Below are positions 8,443-15,301 of a stretch of DNA of 20,150 nt, piece by piece. Each line of letters starts with the position of its first letter. The stretch's first letter is position 1. The notes beneath the pieces were generated by a model. It was not told where the DNA came from. It saw only the letters and a program-made list of their open reading frames with translations, and searched no databases. Position numbers and translations under genes: made by a program. This DNA comes from Candidatus Eiseniibacteriota bacterium (GTDB taxonomy: Bacteria; Joyebacterota; Joyebacteria; Joyebacterales; Joyebacteraceae): positions 1 to 20,150 of the forward strand of contig DAOWER010000004.1 of assembly GCA_030638405.1 (NCBI GenBank). Direction: 5' to 3'.

Positions 8443-9948
8443 CTAGTCGTTCGACCTGCTCGTGTAGAAGAGATAGATGAGCCCGCCGACGATGCCCGCT
8501 ACGATGACGGGCTCAACGATCTTGTCCCATCCGCCCGGTTCCACCTGGGGCGAAGCGAACGCCTGCCCGGGCGCCTCGAGATCGCTGAGGCGGCCGCCCG
8601 GAATGATCTCGCGGCGCTCGCGCTGAACGCCTCCGGCCCAGACGATCGCCTTCGTAGAATCGGAAAGCTCAAATCGGATGTCGACGGCGGTCCTGCGCTC
8701 GAACTTGCGCGCGCCGACCACCCACTCGCGCCACGACCGCGGGAGCGATGTCTGACAGTAGACGATCCGGTATGCGATCTCGTACGCGTCCTCCGGGTCC
8801 TCTGCCGCCGCCATCAGTCCGGCCTTCACGGCGTGCCCGCGCGAGGTCAGCTCCTCGAGCAGTATCGACTTGATGAGCCAGCTGGCGTCGTGAGTGTCGA
8901 CCTGCCTCAGATGTATCCGCGAGCCCTCGGGCAGCCCCATCCTGGCGACGGCCTCCGCCATCACTTCTTCGGTCAGCTCGCTGATGACGTCGAGGTTCGA
9001 CCTCGGGACCGAGGAAACAGGAAGGTCCTCCTCGTCGCTCACGGCCTCCGTGGTCGCGAGGACTCCACCTCCGCCGAACCCGGCGGACAGCGCGAACTGG
9101 TGCGTCCCGCCGAGATCGGAGGATCTGTACGCGTAATCGACCGCCCACTGTTCGTTCCAGTTGAGGCCGACACCGCCGGTCAGGCCGGACAGCGCCGTTT
9201 CGTCGCCTCCGATCCAGCCTGCTCTCAGGTCCAGGTACCGGACGGGCGCGTACTCGGCGCCGACGCGAGTCGTCGCACTCAGGTCATTGGCTTTCTCCAG
9301 GTCCATCGACAGCAGAACACCGTGCCACCGGTACGAGCCCCCCAGCGTCATCGTCACAGGCAGAGGATCGGTGCCGCTTTCGAAGGTCAGTCCGGGACCC
9401 AGGTTCCGGACGGCCGCTCCGACACTCGCCTTGTCGTTCACGCTGTAGAGCACGCCCAAATCGACAGCGTAGGACGACGCCCCATGATCACCCAACGAAC
9501 TCGAGAGGAACTTGAGGTCCGCTCCCACACCGATGTCGTCGGACATGCGTCTGCCGTAGCCCACCACGCCGGCGAAGTCACCCGTCTCGAACGAACCCTC
9601 ACCCGTGTTGTCCCAGGAGTCGGCCCCCCCCTGCTCGAGAGCGACACCGATACCCGCATCGCGGCCGAACGGTGCGGCGTAGCTCACGTAGTTGTACTTA
9701 ACGCCCTGAAGCCAGGAGACGTGCGAAAGCGTCAGCCGGTGTCCGTCGACCCGTGTGAGGCCGGCCGGATTCCAGTGCAGCGCCGTCCCGTCGTCAGCGA
9801 TGGATGTGTATGCACCACCCATGGCCGCAGCGCGAGCCCCGACGCCCACGCCGAGGAACTGCGCCCCGGACGTCCCCTGCGCCAGAGAGGCCGGCGGCAC
9901 AACCGCCACCAGAACAGCCACGAGAACCGCGAGTTTCTTGGACGTCAT
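8443..9948 (-). CDS. PorV/UPF0164-type outer-membrane barrel fused to a periplasmic alpha/beta domain and C-terminal helix
   Basis: Three-part protein of 501 residues. A signal peptide (1-23, ending SLA-Q) is followed by a PorV/UPF0164-like barrel (about 27-294), recognised by GVGARAAAMGGAYTSIADDG then WNPAGL at 59-64 and by repeating aromatic/glycine strands ending HQFALSAGF, where such proteins normally stop. After an acidic linker, residues 319-450 form an alpha/beta region: a helix, SRIHLRQVD, a helix DASWLIKSILLEELTSRG, then AYEIAYRIVYC and VDIRFELSDSTKAIVWAG. The order and the ivWaG ending recall CsgG/FlgO/LpoB-type domains (my inference). Residues 477-495 (VEPVIVAGIVGGLIYLFY) are a probable membrane helix followed by Arg. 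ATG 9946-9948 has GGGAGGG 6 nt upstream. It sits 23 nt after the CTD protein gene. The barrel call is firm, the C-terminal call tentative. Confidence 0.8.
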   Translation of the reverse strand: MTSKKLAVLVAVLVAVVPPASLAQGTSGAQFLGVGVGARAAAMGGAYTSIADDGTALHWNPAGLTRVDGHRLTLSHVSWLQGVKYNYVSYAAPFGRDAGIGVALEQGGADSWDNTGEGSFETGDFAGVVGYGRRMSDDIGVGADLKFLSSSLGDHGASSYAVDLGVLYSVNDKASVGAAVRNLGPGLTFESGTDPLPVTMTLGGSYRWHGVLLSMDLEKANDLSATTRVGAEYAPVRYLDLRAGWIGGDETALSGLTGGVGLNWNEQWAVDYAYRSSDLGGTHQFALSAGFGGGGVLATTEAVSDEEDLPVSSVPRSNLDVISELTEEVMAEAVARMGLPEGSRIHLRQVDTHDASWLIKSILLEELTSRGHAVKAGLMAAAEDPEDAYEIAYRIVYCQTSLPRSWREWVVGARKFERRTAVDIRFELSDSTKAIVWAGGVQRERREIIPGGRLSDLEAPGQAFASPQVEPGGWDKIVEPVIVAGIVGGLIYLFYTSRSND

Positions 9949-9971
9949 GCCATACCCTCCCGGATTGCATG

Positions 9972-11627
9972 CTACCTGATGACGGCGACCTTCTTGACCG
10001 ATTCGCTCTCACCAGCCTGGACTCTGAGGAAGTAAACGCCGCTGGCAACGGAATCGCCGGCGTCGTTGTTCCCGTGCCAGCTGATAGGGAAACTGCCCTT
10101 GAGGGTCCTCACAAGCGTTCCGGCCATGTTGTAGACGCACACGGTGGCCGTTCCCTCGTACGACCCCAGTGTGATGACGGCCCTCCCCCCGGCCAGAGGC
10201 TCGAAGGAATTGACGTCGACGGCGACGCCGCCAGTCGGATCGTCGGAAGCAGCTGGGAGAACAGTCACCGTGACCGTCGTGTCGGCGACCGATCTCGAGA
10301 AGTAGTCGGTCGCGGTGATGGCGACCGGGGCGTCTGTCACCGGCACGAGGGAATTCGCCTCCGAGATCTCGTACGTGACGGTGTAGCGCCCGCCAGTGCC
10401 CTCCGAGACGCCGACGTCGATCGGGTCGAACTCGCTGTCCACGTGGCTGAAGTCCGCGGTGACGTCGTAGCCGGTATCGTCCCACATCGTGGTGATCGTA
10501 ATGGTCTCACCCGGCTCGAAGGCGTCGTCTCCTCCACTCACTGCTGAGGAAACGTGCTTGGGAGGCGCCACGTCGAAGATCACGTCGAACGAGAGAATCG
10601 GGACGGAGGTCGAAGGACCGTTGACGTGGCCCTCCCCGTCGGCCGTGGGCACGCCGTCGTGGGCCCGCACGAAAACTTGGAGAATCTCGTCGAGCGAATC
10701 GGGAACGCAGGACGTGCACGCCACGCTGCCCGCCCAGCTGACGGTGTCCGAGCGACCTATGGCGACCTCGGTCCACTCCTCCTGGTCGACTGAGAGCTCG
10801 ACCGAGACCACGCCGGCCCGGTCGTGGGCCCACCCGGTCAGGTCGGCCACGGGCGTTTCCACCCTGAGTTCCATGGTGGTCGTGTCCGGGTAGTCAACGC
10901 CGAGAACGGGAGGCGCCGTGTCGAGGTCGGCCAGTGCACTCAACCACGCCCGGTTCCCGGCGGCGTCCCTGGTCTCGACTCTGACGAAGTAGAGACCGTC
11001 AGGCGCGACCGCGCCCACCTCGTCCGTGCCGTCCCAGAAGAGGGCCGCGGAGGCGACCCCGGTGGCGGAGTAGACCTGCCGCACGGGATCGTCGTCCTCG
11101 TCGAGAACCGTGACAAGAACCTGCTCCGAGGGCTCGGTGATGCCGGTCGTAAACGAGATCAGCAGGCTGTCCCCGACGCTGTCGCCGTCCGGCGAGAACC
11201 GGCTCGGTGCGACCTCCACGCTGTAGAGCGGCGGTGGCTCGGTGTCGATGACAAACGGAAAGGCGGTCTCCTCGATTGGGGCCGACTGCGGTATGGCCTT
11301 GATCAGGAACTGGTACCGGCCGTCGAGGGCAAGGCTGTCTCCGAACCACCCGTTCCACCAGTGGTTGTGCGTGCCTTCGTCCTTCCATTCCCACGAGAGA
11401 GTCCAGAGTCCGCCGCCGGCGGAGTCGGCCACGGAGAGAACGATTACGGCCTGCTCGGAGAGCGAGTAGTAGACCGCGGTCGAGTCGAAGACGCCGTCGG
11501 CGTTCGGTGAGAACGGACTCGGGATGACCCCGACGTCGGAAATGACCCCGCCTGCGGCCGGAACGACCAGCGCCCAGAGAAGCATCAGCGCCGCCGCGGC
11601 CGGCCGTGCCGGGTTCGTTCTAGACAT
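9972..11627 (-). CDS. Secreted multi-domain protein with FlgD-like/T9SS type A-like C-terminal module
   Basis: Exported protein of 551 residues. The signal peptide is about 1-27 (hydrophobic AAAALMLLWALVVPAAGG). Two FlgD-Ig-like modules begin with SPNxDG-type loops, FSPNADGVFD at 39-48 and FSPDGDSVGD at 144-153; the second ends FWDGTDEVG then DGLYFVRV (197-217). Beta-rich Ig-like regions follow, with a CTSC pair at 303-306. The last 80 residues (VCVYNMAGTLVRTL, WHGNNDAGDSVASGVYFLRV, ESVKKVAVIR) have the shape of the FlgD_ig/Por-secretion C-terminal domain. ATG 11625-11627 is preferred because AAGGGGAG lies 5 nt upstream; an in-frame start at 11663 lacks support. The CTD is known as a type IX sorting signal in Bacteroidota. 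Here that role is inferred. Its binding target is unknown. Confidence 0.82.
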   Translation of the reverse strand: MSRTNPARPAAAALMLLWALVVPAAGGVISDVGVIPSPFSPNADGVFDSTAVYYSLSEQAVIVLSVADSAGGGLWTLSWEWKDEGTHNHWWNGWFGDSLALDGRYQFLIKAIPQSAPIEETAFPFVIDTEPPPLYSVEVAPSRFSPDGDSVGDSLLISFTTGITEPSEQVLVTVLDEDDDPVRQVYSATGVASAALFWDGTDEVGAVAPDGLYFVRVETRDAAGNRAWLSALADLDTAPPVLGVDYPDTTTMELRVETPVADLTGWAHDRAGVVSVELSVDQEEWTEVAIGRSDTVSWAGSVACTSCVPDSLDEILQVFVRAHDGVPTADGEGHVNGPSTSVPILSFDVIFDVAPPKHVSSAVSGGDDAFEPGETITITTMWDDTGYDVTADFSHVDSEFDPIDVGVSEGTGGRYTVTYEISEANSLVPVTDAPVAITATDYFSRSVADTTVTVTVLPAASDDPTGGVAVDVNSFEPLAGGRAVITLGSYEGTATVCVYNMAGTLVRTLKGSFPISWHGNNDAGDSVASGVYFLRVQAGESESVKKVAVIR

Positions 11628-11683
11628 CCTGGCTCCCCTTTGTTCCATGACGAGAGCGGGCACCTAACATATAGCTTCGCCAG

Positions 11684-11714
11684 AGGATACAACGCTCCGG
11701 TGTCGTGATGTCAA
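11684..11714 (-). promoter_or_regulatory. Possible promoter upstream of the CTD-protein/barrel/bamD/nadD/polA run
   Basis: Minus-strand TTGACA (11709-11714) is a perfect -35. The -10 is weak: TATCCT (11684-11689) at a long 19-nt spacing. Transcription would start near 11677, about 50 nt before the gene at 11627. Confidence 0.35.
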
Positions 11715-11732
11715 GCGGAATCCGGCGAGCAG

Positions 11733-11772
11733 CGTGTCGGCTGACGCGACCCCGGGGTCGGAAGCCGACACG
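11733..11772 (-). terminator. Hairpin after the second barrel gene, possible terminator
   Basis: A perfect 10-bp inverted repeat (CGTGTCGGCT at 11733-11742, AGCCGACACG at 11763-11772) encloses a second palindrome, GACCCCGGGGTC (11748-11759). It lies 40 nt past the stop of the gene ending at 11812 and just upstream of the TTGACA for the next gene. There is no T-run, so it may be a factor-dependent terminator, an mRNA-stabilising stem or an operator. Confidence 0.4.
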
Positions 11773-11811
11773 CCATCGGTCGCCCGCACCGCCACCGGGC
11801 GCTCTCCTGAC

Positions 11812-12873
11812 TCAGAAGTGCAGCAGCACCGAGAGCAAGTGCCTCGGCGCACACTCATGTTTGAGAAGGACGGTGTAGTTCAGGACGAAGGAGTCTCCCC
11901 CGGGCGTCCGGCCCCTCTGAGGGCACGCGGGCGCCGGGATCGAGCCGATCCCCAATGATAGGACGTTGCTTTCGCCGCTGTCTTCACGAAAGGCCCCGGC
12001 TCTCAGAGCGCCCCGGCCCCAGAGGATCCACTCCAGACCGACGCGGGGTTCGAGCGAGGTCTCGGGGTGCTTCTCCGATAGGTCGCGGAGGTCGAACGTC
12101 AGGAGCAGCTCCTCCAGCGGGCGATAGGCGAATCCCGCGTTCATCGTGCGTGACCCCAGGCCCTCGACCTCGAGCCGGTAGTGATCGAAATCGCCCGGCA
12201 GGTCAAGGTACGTCAGTCCGACGCTCACTTCCGCGTTCGGGCGAAGGAGCGCGCCGTAGGCGCGACCGGTCCCGTTCTTCCGCTCGCCCGGAACGTCCCA
12301 TCCGGAGAAGATGATCTCGCTTCCTCCTATCGTGACGCTCGGGGCCAGCTGGAACGCGAACGCGAACGTCGTGTAGTACGCGCTCAGGAGATCGCCGGCG
12401 TCGGCCAGCCCACTCGAGCCGGCCAGCCCGTCGGGATCCAGGTGTTCCTCGAGAGGAAGAACCCCCACGGCCATATTGCCCACGCGAACGGTCGCCCCCT
12501 TCACGACAGCGCCCAGCGCGACCGACAGCTTCTCGATGGCCGGCAGCGAGGCGAAGGGCTGGGACTCCGCACCGGTCAGGAGACCCGTCTCGTGTAAGAT
12601 GGCGGGCGCGCCCAGGATGTTGACGTGCACGCGGAAGTCGGCCTCGCCTCCGCAGCGCGGCGGCACGAAGCCGGCCGGATTCCAGGCCATCGCGGCAAGC
12701 TCGTCGTCCACGGCCATGAACGCCCCGCCCATGGCCATCGGACGAGGCGAGACCGTGCTGACGCTTCCGACCGTGGACGCCGGCACGGGGAGCACGAGCA
12801 CGAAGGCGAGGGCGAGCGTGACGGCGGCCGGTGCCCTCCTCACCGCGCAGCTTCTGTGCGTGACCTGTCTCAT
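11812..12873 (-). CDS. Outer-membrane beta-barrel protein, PorV/FadL-like (UPF0164-type)
   Basis: Probable barrel of 353 residues. The signal peptide is about 1-34 (basic MRQVTHRSCAVRRAP, hydrophobic core, ASTVGS). The N-terminal signature RPMAMGGAFMAVDDELAAMA plus WNPAGF (44-69) is shared with the barrel at 8443-9948. Strand-like alternating segments follow, and the chain ends HLLSVLLHF with a terminal phenylalanine, the usual BAM recognition signal. Substrate or cargo is not visible. ATG 12871-12873 is chosen because it gives a normal signal peptide and lies 2-3 nt after the start site predicted from an extended -10. An in-frame GTG at 12889-12891 with GAGGG 9 nt upstream is a real alternative and would add six residues. 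A 184-nt gap with a hairpin separates it from the next gene. Confidence 0.8.
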   Translation of the reverse strand: MRQVTHRSCAVRRAPAAVTLALAFVLVLPVPASTVGSVSTVSPRPMAMGGAFMAVDDELAAMAWNPAGFVPPRCGGEADFRVHVNILGAPAILHETGLLTGAESQPFASLPAIEKLSVALGAVVKGATVRVGNMAVGVLPLEEHLDPDGLAGSSGLADAGDLLSAYYTTFAFAFQLAPSVTIGGSEIIFSGWDVPGERKNGTGRAYGALLRPNAEVSVGLTYLDLPGDFDHYRLEVEGLGSRTMNAGFAYRPLEELLLTFDLRDLSEKHPETSLEPRVGLEWILWGRGALRAGAFREDSGESNVLSLGIGSIPAPACPQRGRTPGGDSFVLNYTVLLKHECAPRHLLSVLLHF

Positions 12874-12881
12874 GAAAGAGC

Positions 12882-12910
12882 AGTATATCACCGGTCAGGG
12901 CCCTCAACAA
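12882..12910 (-). promoter_or_regulatory. Extended -10 promoter for the barrel gene at 12873
   Basis: Minus strand TG-A-TATACT: the -10 TATACT is at 12882-12887 and the TG at 12889-12890. A weak -35, TTGTTG (12905-12910), lies 17 nt upstream. Predicted initiation near 12875 is almost on the ATG at 12873. Confidence 0.5.
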
Positions 12911-12933
12911 GCCATCGTGGGGGCCTTTTCACA

Positions 12934-12963
12934 TTGACAGGGGGACCGGCCGCCTGCTACTGT
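12934..12963 (+). promoter_or_regulatory. Promoter for the small secreted protein gene
   Basis: A perfect TTGACA (12934-12939) is followed after 18 nt by TACTGT (12958-12963), which keeps the three most conserved -10 bases. The start would be near 12970, giving a leader of about 43 nt. It lies back to back with the promoter of the divergent barrel gene. Confidence 0.5.
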
Positions 12964-13012
12964 TCCCTCGTGAGAGCAATGGACTCCGAATGAAGGGAAG
13001 GTGGAACGACAT

Positions 13013-13522
13013 ATGAAGAGGATTCTGGCTTTCGTGCTTGGGGCGCTTCTGGTGATGTCGCTTCCGGCGATGGCGGCGGGCCCTGCCGACGGGGTCCCGC
13101 CCGGGCAGTCTACCGGCAAGCCGACGGCCGTCCGCAGCGGATTCGCAGGAAAGAGCGAGACGACCATCACGGGACTGGTGGTCGGCGAGAGTGGCCAGCC
13201 GCTCCTGGACGTCAACGTCAAGCTGTATATGGGAGGGCTTCTGACGAAGGAGCAGCTGACATCGTCGGACGGAGGCTTCGAGTTCACCGAGCTCATCGAC
13301 TACGGCAACGACGTCACGATAGACCTGTGGTTCGTTCCGCCTACGGACGAGCTGGTGATGGAGAACGTGCTCCTCAAGGAGAGCTCGGCCGCCCTCCAGC
13401 ATGGCATCTACAGCAAGTGCGTTCAGAGAACCAGGCTGGATCCTATCACTGACGTCATCGTCAAACTCTACAGCCTCGAGTCGCGCGTGGAGATGCTCAA
13501 GCGCAAGGGTTGCATAGATTAG
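13013..13522 (+). CDS. Small secreted protein with carboxypeptidase-regulatory-like beta domain, function unknown
   Basis: Exported protein of 169 residues. The signal peptide is MKRILAFVLGALLVMSLPAMAA (1-22). A low-complexity stretch follows to about 45. Residues 49-110 (TTITGLVVGESGQPLLDVNV, then GGFEFTEL) resemble the carboxypeptidase regulatory/CNA-B type seven-stranded sandwich, a common adhesion or scaffold fold with no catalytic residues. The C-terminal third is probably alpha-helical, with cysteines at 136 and 167 that could form a disulfide. ATG 13013-13015 is chosen over GTG 13001 because AGGTGG lies 8 nt upstream and the signal peptide is then ideal. It is monocistronic between its own promoter and a hairpin. 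I do not recognise the family, and no partner gene is adjacent. Confidence 0.8.
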   Translation: MKRILAFVLGALLVMSLPAMAAGPADGVPPGQSTGKPTAVRSGFAGKSETTITGLVVGESGQPLLDVNVKLYMGGLLTKEQLTSSDGGFEFTELIDYGNDVTIDLWFVPPTDELVMENVLLKESSAALQHGIYSKCVQRTRLDPITDVIVKLYSLESRVEMLKRKGCID

Positions 13523-13553
13523 GGTCAGCGACAGATCGGCTCATGAGATGTGT

Positions 13554-13581
13554 GAACGCCGGGACGACGGTCCCGGCGTTC
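13554..13581. terminator. Perfect 12-bp hairpin between convergent genes
   Basis: GAACGCCGGGAC, a GACG loop, then GTCCCGGCGTTC. It lies 32 nt after the stop of the small secreted gene. On the plus strand it is followed by GTCTGTCTG, a weak T-containing tail. It sits between that gene and the convergent lpdA, so it may serve both, best for the plus strand. Confidence 0.75.
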
Positions 13582-13648
13582 GTCTGTCTGCGAGCGGGGC
13601 GCCGGAGGGGGCCGTGGCGCTCCTCGGTGACCCCGCGACTCCGGGCGG

Positions 13649-15031
13649 CTAGCCGGAGTGGACGCTCAACCCTTCAACGGCCTCGGCCGCTTCCATGATC
13701 GACTCCGCGAGCGTGGGGTGCGCGTGTATCATGCCCGCCAGCCTGTCGAACGAGAGTTCGGCAAGGACAGCGAGCGCGACCTCGTGGATCAGGTCCGACG
13801 CGTGAGGGCCGACGACCACGCCCCCGACCACTCGTCCGCTCGCCGCCTCGCAGAGGACCTTCACGAACCCCCGGGCCTCACCCTCGGCCAGAGCCTTGCC
13901 CGAGGCGGCGAACGGGAACCTCCCGGAGGAGAGCTCGAGACCTTGGTGCTTCGCGGCCGCCTCGGTGATTCCGACGCTGGCGATCTCAGGTCTGGTGAAG
14001 GTGCATCTGGGCACGGCGCGGTAGTCCATCGCGAGGTCCCGCCCCGCGGCGTTGGTCGCGGCCACGATGCCCTCGCGAGAGGCGACGTGTGCCAGCAGCC
14101 ACCCTCCCACCAGATCCCCGATCGCGTAGACGCCCGGGCGCGAGGTTTCCATCCTCTCGTTGACGACGACCGCGCCGCGCTCGACCTCGATGCCGGCCTC
14201 CGGGATGCCGGAGCCGCCGGAGCCGGGGCGACGCCCCATGGCAAGGAGCACGCGCCCGGTCTCAACAGACGTTCCGTCCGACAGCGCCGTCACAGCGGTG
14301 TCCCCGGTGATCTTGATCGACTCCACCTTCGTCGCCGTGCGGACATCCACGCCCTGCTTCTTCATCGCCGCCTTGGTCAGCCTGACGGCGGACGGGTCCT
14401 CACCGGGGAGTATCCCGGGGAGCATCTCGACCAGCGTCACGGAGAGGCCCAGCGCCGAGTAGAATCCGGCGAATTCGCAGCCGACCGCTCCCGCACCGAT
14501 GATGAGCACGTCGTCCGGCATGTGGGGAGACGCCAGGGCCTCGCGGGTCGTGATGACGACCCTGCCGTCACAGGGAAACGCCTCCGGCACGAGCGGCGTC
14601 GACCCCGTCGCGAGGATGATCCGCTCGCACTCGATCGCAAGGGCGCCTTCGGGCCCTTCGACCCCGACGACGCCGGGTTCTCCGATGGACCCGACGCCCT
14701 CGTAAACCGTGACCTTCCGCTTCTTGAGAAGCGTCTCGACGCCGCCGCGCAGGCGCGCGACCACTTCGTCCTTCCGTCTGAACATCGCGGGCACGTCCGC
14801 CTCCACCCCCTCGATCCTCACACCGAACTCCTCGGACCGCCTCAGCGTCGAGAGCAGCCCCGCGCTCGCCAGGAGCGCTTTCGTGGGAATGCAGCCCCGG
14901 TTGAGGCAGACGCCGCCCAACTGCTCTTTCTCCACGAGGGCGACTCTGAGGCCCAACTGCGCCGCCCGTATCGCCGCCACGTACCCGCCGGGACCGCCGC
15001 CGATCACACCCAGGTCGAATCGCTCCGCCAT
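13649..15031 (-). CDS. lpdA: Dihydrolipoyl dehydrogenase (E3)
   Basis: Flavoenzyme that re-oxidises dihydrolipoamide with NAD+ for 2-oxoacid dehydrogenase complexes or the glycine cleavage system. It has 460 residues, the family norm. The FAD dinucleotide fold is IGGGPGG (10-16). The redox-active disulfide is C42/C47 in GGVCLNRGCIPTKALL. The NAD fold is LIIGAGAVGCEFAG (about 176-189). The C-terminal dimer domain carries the catalytic pair H438/E443 in HAHPTLAE. ATG 15029-15031 has GGAGG 6 nt upstream. No E1 or E2 gene is adjacent, so it probably serves complexes encoded elsewhere. It has its own promoter region with inverted repeats and ends facing a convergent hairpin. Confidence 0.95.
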   Translation of the reverse strand: MAERFDLGVIGGGPGGYVAAIRAAQLGLRVALVEKEQLGGVCLNRGCIPTKALLASAGLLSTLRRSEEFGVRIEGVEADVPAMFRRKDEVVARLRGGVETLLKKRKVTVYEGVGSIGEPGVVGVEGPEGALAIECERIILATGSTPLVPEAFPCDGRVVITTREALASPHMPDDVLIIGAGAVGCEFAGFYSALGLSVTLVEMLPGILPGEDPSAVRLTKAAMKKQGVDVRTATKVESIKITGDTAVTALSDGTSVETGRVLLAMGRRPGSGGSGIPEAGIEVERGAVVVNERMETSRPGVYAIGDLVGGWLLAHVASREGIVAATNAAGRDLAMDYRAVPRCTFTRPEIASVGITEAAAKHQGLELSSGRFPFAASGKALAEGEARGFVKVLCEAASGRVVGGVVVGPHASDLIHEVALAVLAELSFDRLAGMIHAHPTLAESIMEAAEAVEGLSVHSG

Positions 15032-15092
15032 CTCGCGCCTCCGCCGTTACAGGGAGTCAGGAAGTGCCCACGTCGTGGGGTCCGCCGCCACG

Positions 15093-15128
15093 AGCGTACC
15101 CGTGCGGGTCCGCGGCTGTCAAGCCGCG
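15093..15128 (-). promoter_or_regulatory. lpdA promoter with overlapping inverted repeats
   Basis: Minus-strand TTGACA (15117-15122) is followed after 18 nt by TACGCT (15093-15098). The inverted repeat CGCGGCT-gtca-AGCCGCG (15111-15128) covers the -35, and ACCCG-tg-CGGGT (15098-15109) lies in the spacer. They may be operator sites or chance in GC-rich DNA. The rest of the 270-nt gap to 15302 holds only GC-rich sequence and the aspartokinase promoter. Confidence 0.45.
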
Positions 15129-15228
15129 AGCCGCGCGGCCCCGGGACGGCCCCGGGCTTCGATCCGACCTCGACCTAGCGCCGGCGGCGCCACATTACCC
15201 CGTTGCCCGACCCGAAGCAACGCGCGCG

Positions 15229-15257
15229 TTGACCCGTCAGACGCGATGTGGTAGATG
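15229..15257 (+). promoter_or_regulatory. Promoter for aspartokinase gene
   Basis: TTGACC (15229-15234), a 17-nt spacer, then TAGATG (15252-15257). The -35 is good and the -10 weak. The start would be near 15264, about 38 nt before the GTG. Confidence 0.4.
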
Positions 15258-15301
15258 AGTAGGGACAGCTTCAGAGGCTCCAACGGAGAAGCCGCAGCCC
15301 C

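Noticed and set aside
8077..10035. Plus-strand open frame of 652 codons opposite bamD and the barrel fusion
   Set aside because: The longest plus-strand open frame, but it is the antisense of recognised genes, with no motifs or signal peptide.
12894..12930. AGGGCCC / GGGGCCT hairpin followed by TTTT, plus strand, read as an intrinsic terminator
   Set aside because: The stem has a mismatch and a long loop, and no plus-strand gene ends upstream of it.
13658..15178. Plus-strand open frame of 506 codons opposite lpdA
   Set aside because: Asp/Arg/His-rich antisense translation. lpdA has its full active-site motifs on the minus strand.
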